From contig CAVWGE010000005.1 of NCBI GenBank assembly GCA_963754385.1, positions 248,001 through 312,000 on the forward strand: a stretch of 64,000 bases of DNA. Reading direction: 5' to 3'. Position numbers and translations under genes: made by a program. How positions within the stretch are numbered: position 1 is the stretch's first letter; each line of letters opens with the position of its first letter. This document shows positions 25,971-34,919 of the stretch, in pieces. The DNA is from 9FT-COMBO-48-23 sp963754385 (GTDB taxonomy: Bacteria > Chloroflexota > Dehalococcoidia > GIF9 > UBA5629). The notes beneath the pieces were generated by a model, which saw only the letters and a list, made by a program, of their open reading frames with translations, searched no databases and was not told the DNA's origin.

Positions 25971-26456
25971 ATGAAAGGTGAACTGAAGGAATTAAAGTTA
26001 ACAGTCAATGGGAAGTCTTACGAGTTGAAGGTAAAAGCAAGGACTTTGCTTGTTGAGTTACTGAGGAACGAGCTTAAGCTTACAGGCGCAAAGATAGGTT
26101 GTCTCGATAGTGCTTGTGGTGCCTGCACGGTTAATATTGATGGCAAGGCGGTCAGGTCCTGTTCCGTACTGGCATTACAGGCTAACGGCCGTGAAGTTAC
26201 TACCATTGAAGGGGTGGCTGATGGCGATAAACTTCACCCCATTCAGGAAGCCATGGTCGAGTATGGCGCTATAGAATGCGGATTTTGCACTCCGGGGATG
26301 GTGATGTCAGCCAGGGCATTACTCGGTGAGAATCCTGCCCCAAGCCGGGAGGAAATAAGGGAGGCAATACAGGGAAATCTGTGTGCTGACGAAGGCTACG
26401 TTAAATATATTGAAGCCATAGAAATTGCCGCTAAAAAGATGCGAGGAGGTCATTAG
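25971..26456 (+). CDS. [2Fe-2S] subunit of the hydroxylase, one cluster ligand changed
   Basis: This small subunit (CoxS/XdhC type) has 161 residues and two [2Fe-2S] clusters. The plant-type cluster uses Cys44, Cys49, Cys52 and Cys64. The second should use Cys103, Cys106, Cys138 and Cys140, but the normal GNLCRCTGY reads GNLCADEGY here, so position 140 is Asp. The codons are TGT GCT GAC GAA, so this is not a simple one-base change. The protein continues normally to a tail overlapping no motif. The cluster near the molybdenum may be altered or have aspartate as ligand. Confidence 0.9.
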   Translation: MKGELKELKLTVNGKSYELKVKARTLLVELLRNELKLTGAKIGCLDSACGACTVNIDGKAVRSCSVLALQANGREVTTIEGVADGDKLHPIQEAMVEYGAIECGFCTPGMVMSARALLGENPAPSREEIREAIQGNLCADEGYVKYIEAIEIAAKKMRGGH

Positions 26457-26457
26457 A

Positions 26458-28806
26458 ATGGAAGAGACTTTTGGAAATTATTCGGTTATAGGAAAACCAA
26501 TGCCCCGGGTTGATGCCCGGGCAAAGGTTACTGGAGAAGCGAAATACGCCGCTGATATTGAACTGCCTAATATGCTATGGGGTCAGATAAAGAGAAGTCC
26601 ATACGCTCATGCTAGGATACTTAATATTGACACCAGCAAGGCTGAGAGGCTGCCGGGAGTAATGGCAGTGACTACTGGCAAGGACTTCAATGGTTTCAAA
26701 TGGGGTTGGAGTGGGCCAACCCGTGACGAAGAACCTTTTGCTACGACGAAGGTGCGCTACCAGTATGAAGGCGTGGCGGCAGTGGCAGCAATTAGTGAAG
26801 ATATTGCTGAGGAGGCCTGTGACCTAATTGAGGTAGACTATGAACCGCTCCCTGGTGTATTCGACCCCTTCGAGGCGATGAAAGAAGGGGCTCCCCTGGT
26901 TCATGAGAACCGCCCGGGGAATATATGTGTTGAGTATCACTGGACATTTGGCGACGTGGACAAGGCCTTTGCTGAATCTTATCTTGTCCGGGAGGATATC
27001 TTCCAGACTCCCCGCATGGCCAAAGGATATATAGAAACACCAGCAGTAATAGCTTACTGGCCTGGTCCTAATCGTCTGGTCTTTCAGGGGGCGAAGGGAA
27101 GCCCGTATTTTCCCTATAGAATTCTAGCAAGGTGCTTTAATTTACCTCTCAGCAACGTGCGAGTAATACAGCCCTTTATAGGCTCTGACTTTGGTGGCAC
27201 TAAGAATGACATGACACACTGCGATTTTGCGGCGCCTATGCTGGCCAAGAAGACAGGCAGGCCGGTGAAGCTGGTGTATACCCAGTTCGATACGCTCACT
27301 ACCGATCTACGGCGCCATCCGATGTGGATTACCATAAAGACGGGGGTTACCAAGGAGGGCATATTAAAGGCGACATACGTCAAGGCTATTGCCGACGGAG
27401 GTGCTTATACCCGTATGAGCCCGCTCACCATGTTTCTTACTGGAACCTGTATGACCCTGCCCTATGAGCTGCCTAATTTCAAATTTGACGCCTATAACTA
27501 CTTTACTAACAACCCAAGTTCGGCAGCCATGAGAGGACACGGATTGTATCATAGCCGGTTCGCCGCCGACGTTCAGCTGGATATGATAGCTGAAGAGCTT
27601 GGTCTAGACCCGGTGGACATCAGGCTTAGGAATGCCATTGAAAACCCCGAACCGGGTGAGGTTTACGAAACGGTTAACGGGGTGCATGTGGCGACTTGTG
27701 GTGTAAAGGAATGCATTGAAAAGGTTGCCGAAGCGATAAACTGGGAGAAAAGGAAGAAGACGAAAAAAGCGGAAGAGCATAAATCATACGGTATTGGTTT
27801 TAGTGCGGCAACATATAATGGGGGGACGAAACTCAGTGCTCACAATGCTTGTGCTGCCATTGTAAGGGTATGTGAGGACGGCAGTATCAATTACCTCACT
27901 GGGGCCTCGGATGTAGGACAAGGGTCAGACACCGTATGCTGTGCTATCGCTGCTGAGGTGCTCGGTGTGGGACTGGAAGATATAGATATAAAGAGAGTAG
28001 ATTCGGCGTTCACGCCTGTTGACCCGGGTAGCTATGGTAGCCGGGTTACTGTACATGCTGGTCAGGCGGCAAAGAATGCCGCAGAGGACGCCAGACGGCA
28101 GCTCGTCGAAGTCGCTGCTCAACAGTTTAGTGTAACACCGGAAGAGGTAGATATTAGAAATAGGCAGGTCTTTGTTAAGTCGAATCCTCAGAGGAACATG
28201 CCTTGGGAAAGGCTGGTCAGAATTGCCTGTTATGAGACGCCGGGTAAGGTAATCATTGGCCGTGGCTATTCCACCCAGGGAATATCGCTTTTAGGTTTAG
28301 CTGATTTGAGCAAGGGTGTGGGCGATATCGGGACCAACTATAGCTTCACCGCCCAGGCAGCCGAGGTGGAGGTGGATGTGGAGACGGGAGTAGTAAAGTG
28401 TACCGATAATAGCGTGATAGCTCATGACTGCGGCTTCCCCCTCAATCCACCAGCGGTAGAAACTCAAGTTCAGGGTGGATCGTATCATCAAGGAGTATCC
28501 GCCGCCTTGTATGAGGAATTCAAGATGGACCAAGGGCAAACCCTTAACCCTAACTTGATAGACTACATGCGTCCCCGTGCTTATGAAGCACCTATGAGTA
28601 AGGTGTTACACGTGGTAACCAATGACCCCTATGGTCCGTTTGGGGCTAAGGAAGCAAGCGAGGGGAGCTGCTGTTCAGCTCCACCGGCGATTATCAGCGC
28701 CATTTATGATGCTACGGGAGTCTGGATTAAGGACCTCCCCGCCCAGCCGGAGAAGGTTTTTTGGGCGCTAAAAGCCCAAAAAGAGAAGAAGCCAAGAAAA
28801 AAGTAG
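26458..28806 (+). CDS. Molybdenum cofactor-binding large subunit of the hydroxylase
   Basis: This is the large subunit of the xanthine oxidase family (782 residues from ATG 26458, which has GAGGAGGTCATTAGA in front). The aldehyde-oxidase N-domain (about 20-130) is followed by Moco-binding motifs: SDFGGTKND, MRGHGLYHS, SDVGQGSDT and DPGSYGSR. The catalytic glutamate lies in GPFGAKEASEGS near residue 740. The CO-dehydrogenase active-site loop AYxCSFR is missing, so it is not an aerobic CO dehydrogenase. The substrate could be an aldehyde, a purine or an N-heterocycle. It ends at a strong bidirectional terminator. Confidence 0.9.
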   Translation: MEETFGNYSVIGKPMPRVDARAKVTGEAKYAADIELPNMLWGQIKRSPYAHARILNIDTSKAERLPGVMAVTTGKDFNGFKWGWSGPTRDEEPFATTKVRYQYEGVAAVAAISEDIAEEACDLIEVDYEPLPGVFDPFEAMKEGAPLVHENRPGNICVEYHWTFGDVDKAFAESYLVREDIFQTPRMAKGYIETPAVIAYWPGPNRLVFQGAKGSPYFPYRILARCFNLPLSNVRVIQPFIGSDFGGTKNDMTHCDFAAPMLAKKTGRPVKLVYTQFDTLTTDLRRHPMWITIKTGVTKEGILKATYVKAIADGGAYTRMSPLTMFLTGTCMTLPYELPNFKFDAYNYFTNNPSSAAMRGHGLYHSRFAADVQLDMIAEELGLDPVDIRLRNAIENPEPGEVYETVNGVHVATCGVKECIEKVAEAINWEKRKKTKKAEEHKSYGIGFSAATYNGGTKLSAHNACAAIVRVCEDGSINYLTGASDVGQGSDTVCCAIAAEVLGVGLEDIDIKRVDSAFTPVDPGSYGSRVTVHAGQAAKNAAEDARRQLVEVAAQQFSVTPEEVDIRNRQVFVKSNPQRNMPWERLVRIACYETPGKVIIGRGYSTQGISLLGLADLSKGVGDIGTNYSFTAQAAEVEVDVETGVVKCTDNSVIAHDCGFPLNPPAVETQVQGGSYHQGVSAALYEEFKMDQGQTLNPNLIDYMRPRAYEAPMSKVLHVVTNDPYGPFGAKEASEGSCCSAPPAIISAIYDATGVWIKDLPAQPEKVFWALKAQKEKKPRKK

Positions 28807-28873
28807 AGTTCCCTAACCAGCGCATAGGCAAGTTATTGCTATGGTTGGCAGTCATATCCAAGGTGTTATTTAG

Positions 28874-28910
28874 AAAAGGGAGCAATGTTATAGAGATTGC
28901 TCCCTTTCTT
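28874..28910. terminator. Bidirectional intrinsic terminator
   Basis: GGGAGCAAT (28878-28886) pairs with ATTGCTCCC (28896-28904) around a 9-base loop. AAAA lies on one side and TTTCTT on the other. It ends both the hydroxylase operon and the convergent MoeB/ThiF-like gene. Confidence 0.85.
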
Positions 28911-28914
28911 CTTG

Positions 28915-29646
28915 CTAGCGTGACACCTGGGAGCAGACTGGGCAGTTTTCGTTTCTCCTTATCTCGTGAACCCGGAACTTAATATCGTCACCGTTGAACA
29001 ATAGCAATTTCCCGGCTAATGACGGGCTATGGCCGATAAGAAGTTTAATCACCTCTAGAGCTTGCAGGTTGGCTATTATTGCTGGAGTTACGCCGAGAAC
29101 TCCGAGTCCCGTGGCACCCTCAGGGCGAAGGCACGCTAGGCAAGGTGTTTGTCCGGGTATGATGGTGGTAATCATGCCTCGCAAGCGCGAGACACCGCCA
29201 TAAACGTAGGGTATCTTCTGCTTAATACAAGCTGAGTTTACCACCAGCCGCGTGGCAGAATTGTCTAGACCATCGACTACTACTTGAGACCTATCAATAA
29301 TGCTAAGGACGTTCTCCTCTGTTATCTTGGCAAAGATGGGAGTGATTTCTACTGAGGGATTTAGCTTGGATAGTTTTCTTTGAGCAACCGCTACCTTCCT
29401 CTCTCCTATTTCGTCTTCCCAATAGAGAATCTGTCGATTCAAATCAGACAATTCCACGGTATCAAAATCAACGATAGTAATGTGTCCAACACCAGCAGCA
29501 GTCAGATAAGTTGCTGAAGCACAGCCTAGCCCACCGATGCCGACAATAGCGACATGCGAGCCTTTTAGTTTTCTTTGCCCCTCTTCTCCAAAATCTGGGA
29601 TTATCAGTTGCCGATTGTATCTGATAAGTTCGTTTTGCTCTAGCAT
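28915..29646 (-). CDS. MoeB/ThiF/HesA-family adenylyltransferase
   Basis: This E1-like enzyme adenylates the C-terminus of a MoaD/ThiS sulfur carrier. The ATP motif GIGGLGCASA lies near residue 38, the catalytic DLNRQI follows, and zinc cysteines are PCLAC and CPVC at the end. I chose ATG 29646 over a TTG at 29682, because the latter lies inside the preceding MoaD-like gene. The length is 243. The pairing with a MoaD-like gene and the nearby molybdenum hydroxylase point to molybdopterin or tungstopterin synthesis, but a thiamine or other sulfur-transfer role is not excluded. Confidence 0.88.
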   Translation of the reverse strand: MLEQNELIRYNRQLIIPDFGEEGQRKLKGSHVAIVGIGGLGCASATYLTAAGVGHITIVDFDTVELSDLNRQILYWEDEIGERKVAVAQRKLSKLNPSVEITPIFAKITEENVLSIIDRSQVVVDGLDNSATRLVVNSACIKQKIPYVYGGVSRLRGMITTIIPGQTPCLACLRPEGATGLGVLGVTPAIIANLQALEVIKLLIGHSPSLAGKLLLFNGDDIKFRVHEIRRNENCPVCSQVSR

Positions 29647-29663
29647 CTTTTCTTCTAATGTCG

Positions 29664-30041
29664 CTAGCCATCCCAGCGCCAAAGCATCTTAACTATTACA
29701 ATGTCATCATCCTTCAACTTTGCATCAAGGCCATCAGCTGAAGCTATATAATTCTTGCCATTAACAAGGACATCGTAATCGAAATCCAGGTCATTAGTTG
29801 TGGGGCTAATCGGCTGGAAATCAACATTTGCCTCCTTGTATTTGGCCGATAGTTCCTCAAGCAGCGCCCTTAACGTGGTGCCATTTACATCCATTTCGAT
29901 AATGCCTTTCTCCTTAGCATTTGGCCAGGGTGCGTAAAGCCAGGGCATAACAATAGAGAGCATTCCCTTCCGAGTCACTTCCTGGGTAGGATTAGCTACG
30001 ATTATCAATTCTGAAAAACCTGGCATTATCACAACTCTCAT
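29664..30041 (-). CDS. MoaD/ThiS-like ubiquitin-fold protein without terminal Gly-Gly
   Basis: This 125-residue protein has the beta-grasp pattern of MoaD (VDVNGTTLRALLEEL, then DVLVNGKNY and DDDIVIV). It is longer than the usual 80-90 residues because of an N-terminal part of about 45 residues. The C-terminus reads KMLWRWDG and lacks the Gly-Gly that receives sulfur. The gene precedes the E1-like gene by 17 bases, so they are co-transcribed. It may be a carrier needing processing, a non-carrier relative, or affected by a frameshift at the end. Confidence 0.7.
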   Translation of the reverse strand: MRVVIMPGFSELIIVANPTQEVTRKGMLSIVMPWLYAPWPNAKEKGIIEMDVNGTTLRALLEELSAKYKEANVDFQPISPTTNDLDFDYDVLVNGKNYIASADGLDAKLKDDDIVIVKMLWRWDG

Positions 30042-30420
30042 GTTCGTCTCCTATTAGACAAGGCGCTCATCTAATTTTCAAAAGCCTCAACGCAAAGTTG
30101 GTCATCATCTTCGGGCCATTGTTCCATTTCCATTACCTGATACGGTTTCCGAAACGCCTTTGCCTAGCGCAATTCATATTTGGCGGTTGTTACGCAAGCT
30201 GCTCTTGTAGGAATGTTACCTCACCACGTGTAATTTGTAAAACCCTGAGCCCTCAATACAAGCTGACGGCATTCTTTCCTGTTAGTTTAAATATGCAGAA
30301 AGCCATGATCGGAATTGTGATATACTTTTGTGGATGGTGGTCAGCCATCAAGAGGGAAAGTGGGTGGCTAACTTGACCGAACCTCGAATCATAAAAGTTA
30401 GAAAGGAGGAATTACAGAAA
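30042..30420. other. Intergenic region without recognisable gene
   Basis: I see no convincing coding frame in these 379 bases between divergent genes. An AT-rich GTGATATACTT around 30317 could be a -10 region for the cupin gene, and AAAGGAGGAATTAC at 30401-30414 is that gene's ribosome site. Confidence 0.4.
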
Positions 30421-30843
30421 ATGAAAACGAAATATGGTAAATATATTATCACAGGCATGAAACCTGATGTGAACCTCCCTTCGTGGCGGCTCGAAAGGAA
30501 ACCTACCGATGCGTCTACTCGTTTGCTGTGGTTGGATGATGATGTAATAAAAGGGGCTTTCTATGTGGAATGTGTCTGGTACTGGAAAGGGTCTGAGCAG
30601 TCCATAGTAGAAGCTCATACACACCCTTTTGATGAAGTCATAACGTTTTTTGGAAGTAATCCGGAAGACCCGCAGGATTTGTGTGGGGAAGTCGAACTAT
30701 GGCTGGATGACGAAAAACATATACTGACTAAAAGTTCTCTAATCTTTGTTCCAAAGGGGCTGAAGCACTGCCCATTGATTATCAGGAGGGTAGATAGACC
30801 TATTTTCCATTTCACCACCGGACCTGGGGGCAAGTACAGTTAA
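30421..30843 (+). CDS. Cupin-fold protein
   Basis: This 140-residue protein starts at ATG 30421 behind AAAGGAGG. The metal-binding cupin motif EAHTHPFDEVITFFG is centred near residue 64, and a later His in KGLKHCPL completes the usual His3-Glu site. No enzyme-specific feature is visible. It stands alone between two gene-poor stretches. Similar proteins of this length are mostly hypothetical in anaerobes. Confidence 0.72.
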   Translation: MKTKYGKYIITGMKPDVNLPSWRLERKPTDASTRLLWLDDDVIKGAFYVECVWYWKGSEQSIVEAHTHPFDEVITFFGSNPEDPQDLCGEVELWLDDEKHILTKSSLIFVPKGLKHCPLIIRRVDRPIFHFTTGPGGKYS

Positions 30844-31284
30844 AAGAAAGCAATTTTTAATGCCCCCGATATTATAGAGGATAATAAATATGGCAAGGTC
30901 TGTCTGTAGTAACTTATGTTTTTAATTAGCTCTCCCGAAAAATTAGGGCAATGGCGACGCCAGAAGCAATAGAAATTGCTAATGGAGCTTTAAATCTCAC
31001 CTCTGAAAAGTTGTCCATATCGCATGCTTGCACCGAAGACGATTTAAATAGAGGTAAACGCAGCCTTGGAAATCATATCTGGGAGTCTATTTGCTGAACG
31101 TCTGCATTGTTCAGTTAATGCATAATTATTGGATTTTTTACATAGATTTTACACAAGGGCTAAATTCAGAAAACGATTCATCGGTATACTATATGTATAT
31201 TTGGTCATTACAATCTTAATAATGCCTTAATATTTCCCTGCTAGAGTGATATTTGCTAAACTTTATAGAAATCGAAATAAAAGC
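30844..31284. other. Gene-poor AT-rich intergenic region
   Basis: These 441 bases hold no supportable coding frame, tRNA or terminator. The last 150 bases are very AT-rich and include TATACTATATGTATA near 31185, a possible promoter for the efflux operon, but no clear -35/-10 pair stands out. Confidence 0.4.
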
Positions 31285-33132
31285 ATGGTCAAAATTGTTA
31301 ATACATTAATTGCCGTTATTTGCATATTTATTTTGCTTGTTTCTGGCATTGGCTGTGCCAAAAAGACAGCGACGCCGGCAGCAGCCATGCAGGAGACCAC
31401 GGTACAGTTAGGCAATCTGACAGTTTCCACCTCGGTTGATGGCAACCTGGTAATGCCGCAGGCATATAATTTGCTCTTCGGTGCGCCGGGAGATGTCAAG
31501 GACGTATTCGTGGAAGAGGGCGATTTCGTTAAAGAAGGGACGGTGTTGGCGACGCTGGATAATACCAGTGAAAAATTGGGCGTCGAGTCGGCTAATAACA
31601 ATGTTCAACAGGTTTTAAGCAAGCTGTATGAAAACGTGCCGTTACAGCCCCAGTTTCCGGAGCACAATTATGAAGCAGTATTAAAAGATCCAAGCTTGCC
31701 CTGGGATCCAGTAACTAATCCCTTCATTAATAAAGATTTAGGAATAAAGGACTCACGCACATCCTACCCTTATTATTACCCTAACGCCACGGCCCTGTCT
31801 GCCTACAGTTGGGCGCGGGACGAGGTCAACAACGCGCATCAACTGTACCAGAGCGATAACTATACCGCGGCGGCTTCCGAATTGTATGTAGCCCTGTCTG
31901 ACCTGGAAGCCTGTGTAGAAATATTTGATGACACCATAAACAACCCGCAGTCCGGTTTAGGCAATATTGCGCCGTTCATTAACCAAGACGAAACCTCATT
32001 ATCGTTCCAGCTGTATAACACGTTTGCGACAATTTACATCAAGGAGCTGCGCCAGCTGGTTGGTTCAATAAAGCAGGGCCAGGCAGACATAGAGAAAATC
32101 CAGGAGTTGATATCACAGGGAAAATATGAGGAGGCCGCTCCCCTGTTCGAGCCTCTCTTGAGTCAGGTTAATGATGTAGGCAAGGTAGTAATACGCAATA
32201 TCAACGTGATAAAGACATATAACTTTGGGACTGTTTATGGCGAAGACTTGTGCCTGTATTTCTACGGTGCTGCCGCCGACAAGTTGAATGCGGCGCTGAA
32301 AGGCATAGAGACCGGCGGACTGAATGCACCTGAATTACATGATAACCTGCGTATCGCCGACCACTACATGAAAATCTGCAACGGCATATTGAGCAGCAAT
32401 TACTCTGTTTTGCAGCACGGCCTGCTCCTGAAGAATGAACAACAGTACCACGTGGACCTGCAAAGTGCTTTGGTCGGGCTGGGCAACTCGCGGGACAATT
32501 TCCTCAAAACGGTAGTACTGGCACCGTTCGATGGCACGGTGGTAAGCGTTGGCGTCAAGAAAAATGATGTTCTCTCCGCCATCGATTATGCTTCCAAGAC
32601 AGCTGTTCAGCTCGTCGATACCAGCCAGATTAAGTTCACCGGGCAGGTTGACGAGATAGACATTTTGAAAATAAAGACGGGTCAAAAGGCGGCGATTTCT
32701 GTGGATGCAGTACCGAATAAAATATTTACCGGTACCGTGTCCTTTATTTCGCCGTTCGGCACACCGGACACCAGTAACGTTGTTAAGTTTCCCATAACCA
32801 TCTTGCTCGACCCTACCGATGTGGCGCTAAAGGGTGGGCTTACGGCTACGGCTGATATAGCCATATCCACTGCTGAAAACGCATTGCTCGTGCCGTTGTC
32901 GGCAGTAACCACCACCTCCGAGGGCTCTTTCGTAAATGTCATTAATAAAGCTACGGGGCAGCCGGAAAAAAGGCAGGTCGCACTCGGTAGTCAAAACCTG
33001 CAGTTTGCCGAGGTATTATCAGGCTTAAAGGAAGGCGATAAAATCGTCGTTGAAGAAAAAGTGACGGGTGCACCTGTGGTCACCGGGTTCCCACGCGGGC
33101 CTGGGGGTGGAGGACCGCCGCCGGGTAGATAA
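31285..33132 (+). CDS. HlyD/MacA-like efflux adaptor lipoprotein 1
   Basis: This is a membrane-fusion-type protein of 615 residues from ATG 31285 (an in-frame GTG at 31246 is less likely). The N-terminus is a lipoprotein signal ending VSGIGC. The biotinyl-lipoyl domain is split: one half (GDVKDVFVEEGDFVKEG) near residue 70 and the other (APFDGTVVSVGVKKNDVL) near residue 415. Between them lies an unusually large insert of about 330 residues. The beta-barrel and C-terminal domains follow (TGQKAAISVDAVPNK, GGLTATADI). The tail is Gly-Pro-rich. It forms an operon with a paralogue and a MacB-like transporter. Confidence 0.85.
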   Translation: MVKIVNTLIAVICIFILLVSGIGCAKKTATPAAAMQETTVQLGNLTVSTSVDGNLVMPQAYNLLFGAPGDVKDVFVEEGDFVKEGTVLATLDNTSEKLGVESANNNVQQVLSKLYENVPLQPQFPEHNYEAVLKDPSLPWDPVTNPFINKDLGIKDSRTSYPYYYPNATALSAYSWARDEVNNAHQLYQSDNYTAAASELYVALSDLEACVEIFDDTINNPQSGLGNIAPFINQDETSLSFQLYNTFATIYIKELRQLVGSIKQGQADIEKIQELISQGKYEEAAPLFEPLLSQVNDVGKVVIRNINVIKTYNFGTVYGEDLCLYFYGAAADKLNAALKGIETGGLNAPELHDNLRIADHYMKICNGILSSNYSVLQHGLLLKNEQQYHVDLQSALVGLGNSRDNFLKTVVLAPFDGTVVSVGVKKNDVLSAIDYASKTAVQLVDTSQIKFTGQVDEIDILKIKTGQKAAISVDAVPNKIFTGTVSFISPFGTPDTSNVVKFPITILLDPTDVALKGGLTATADIAISTAENALLVPLSAVTTTSEGSFVNVINKATGQPEKRQVALGSQNLQFAEVLSGLKEGDKIVVEEKVTGAPVVTGFPRGPGGGGPPPGR

Positions 33133-33150
33133 TAACGGGTAGATAATAAG

Positions 33151-34869
33151 ATGAAAAAAGGTCTGATAAGCGTACTGATAATAAGCGTAGCTCTGCCTTC
33201 CATTCTTTTGGCAGGCTGCAGCAAGAGCGTGACCACTCCCACCGGGCAAATTTTCGAGGTGAAAAGGGGAGACCTGAATATCAATGTATCTTCCGATGGT
33301 CACCTCACCATGCCCGATGAGTACGACCTGCGCTTTGGCACCAACGGGCAGGTACAACAAATATTTGTGGAAGAAGGAGATAAAGTAAAGCAGGGTGCAC
33401 TGCTGGCCATGCTGGATGATACGTCACAGAGGAACGCCATTAAAACGGCCCTGTTAAATGTTCAGACGGCGCAAAACAACATCACGGTGCAGTCAAAAAC
33501 CGACAACGCTGCACAGGGATGCGACCATCTTCCCTATACCTACCCGGACTTGAGTGTGCCCCGCATAGTGGAACAGGCGCGAAAAGACTTGGATAAGGCG
33601 GTTAACGAGTTCAAGCAGGGGAATTACAAAGACGCTGGCCGTGATTTAATAATGACCTATTTCGACATCGAAGTAGGTGCGGACCTGATTCAGTCCAAGC
33701 CCGATGCTGCTGAATTGGCCGGAGCCAAGACGAACTCGACTTACTATCCTGACCTTACCGCAGGTAGCTCCGTATCTGAGCCGTCCAATAACGAGATGGT
33801 GGTCAATTACCTGCACCAATACCAGCAGAAGCTACTGGATATAAGCAATGATATGAAAGTCGGCGCGTATGATAAGGTGGCGTCTAAACTAGATGCTGCA
33901 CAGCAGGGGATGTCTACGGCTTACAATCTGGCTGAAAGCACGGTATATCTCAGGGGAGGCGAGATGTTCGAATATCCCGATACCGCTACCAGCGTGGATT
34001 TTCTGCAGTCCTCCATTCGCTCTTTGCAAGATCTGCAGGACTATTTGGCGCAGGATAATGCTGAGCCGATTGAAGCGGCCAAGAAGTTGTATATTACACA
34101 GCTTAATTTGCAGGTTGGCCAGGACGTACTGGAAAATCAGACGTCACTTTTTGTGGTTGGAAAAGGCATCAACTGGCAGACATTGCAGCAGTACAACCTC
34201 GCCCTGCAGAATGCCCAGATAGCTATATACAATGCCAAGCAGAATATCATTAATACAGTCATCATTGCCCCTTCCGACGGCACCGTAGTCAGCGTGAACC
34301 TCAAGAAGTCTTCCGTCCTTTCAGCCCAGACCTATTCGTCGACAACGGCTATCCAGCTCGTTGATACCAGTTCCATAAGGTTCGAAGGGCTGGTTGACGA
34401 AATCGACATTATGAAAGTGCAACGGGGGCAGAAGGTAACCATCGCTGTGGATGCCATACCGAACAAGGTGTTTACCGGGTCGGTTAAATTTATCTCTCCC
34501 TTCGGTACGCAGTCCGGTAATGTTGTTAAATTTGCTGTTACTATTCAGCTAGACCCGACTGATGTCGAAGTTCGAGGTGGCTTAAGCGCTACCGCCGATA
34601 TAAGTATATACAGCGCAAAAAATGTATTGCTGGTGCCCGTATCAGTAATTGTAGAGACGCGCCGAGGTCCCGTGGTGGCGGTTATAAACCCGGCGACTGG
34701 ACAGCCTGAATACAGGGCAGTCACTCTGGGGCAACAAAATTTACAGTATGCTGAGGTGTTATCGGGATTAAAAGAAGGAGACAAAGTCACGGTATCGGCG
34801 CTTCCGCTAACAACGGGTACTGGCAGTACAACCCGTCAAGGGTCGCGGGGTGTAATGCTGATGCGTTAA
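33151..34869 (+). CDS. HlyD/MacA-like efflux adaptor lipoprotein 2
   Basis: This 572-residue paralogue of the preceding gene has a lipoprotein signal ending LLAGC and the same split lipoyl domain (GQVQQIFVEEGDKVKQG and APSDGTVVSVNLKKSSVL) with a large insert. Near-identical blocks in the two proteins (for example FTGSVKFISPFGT and EVLSGLKEGDKV) show a tandem duplication, now well diverged in the insert. It begins 18 bases after the first copy. The pair may form mixed adaptors for the downstream ABC transporter. Confidence 0.87.
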   Translation: MKKGLISVLIISVALPSILLAGCSKSVTTPTGQIFEVKRGDLNINVSSDGHLTMPDEYDLRFGTNGQVQQIFVEEGDKVKQGALLAMLDDTSQRNAIKTALLNVQTAQNNITVQSKTDNAAQGCDHLPYTYPDLSVPRIVEQARKDLDKAVNEFKQGNYKDAGRDLIMTYFDIEVGADLIQSKPDAAELAGAKTNSTYYPDLTAGSSVSEPSNNEMVVNYLHQYQQKLLDISNDMKVGAYDKVASKLDAAQQGMSTAYNLAESTVYLRGGEMFEYPDTATSVDFLQSSIRSLQDLQDYLAQDNAEPIEAAKKLYITQLNLQVGQDVLENQTSLFVVGKGINWQTLQQYNLALQNAQIAIYNAKQNIINTVIIAPSDGTVVSVNLKKSSVLSAQTYSSTTAIQLVDTSSIRFEGLVDEIDIMKVQRGQKVTIAVDAIPNKVFTGSVKFISPFGTQSGNVVKFAVTIQLDPTDVEVRGGLSATADISIYSAKNVLLVPVSVIVETRRGPVVAVINPATGQPEYRAVTLGQQNLQYAEVLSGLKEGDKVTVSALPLTTGTGSTTRQGSRGVMLMR

Positions 34870-34919
34870 TGGACCGGCCTTCTATATTTTAGTAACATTT
34901 GTAGATTTGGTGTTAGGGC

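Noticed and set aside
26458..28806. Aerobic carbon monoxide dehydrogenase large subunit
   Set aside because: The operon order matches coxMSL, but the active-site loop with selenium/copper-binding cysteine (AYxCSFR) is missing.
29646..29682. N-terminal extension of the MoeB/ThiF-like protein from TTG 29682
   Set aside because: It lies within the MoaD-like gene and has no ribosome site; the conserved protein begins at ATG 29646.
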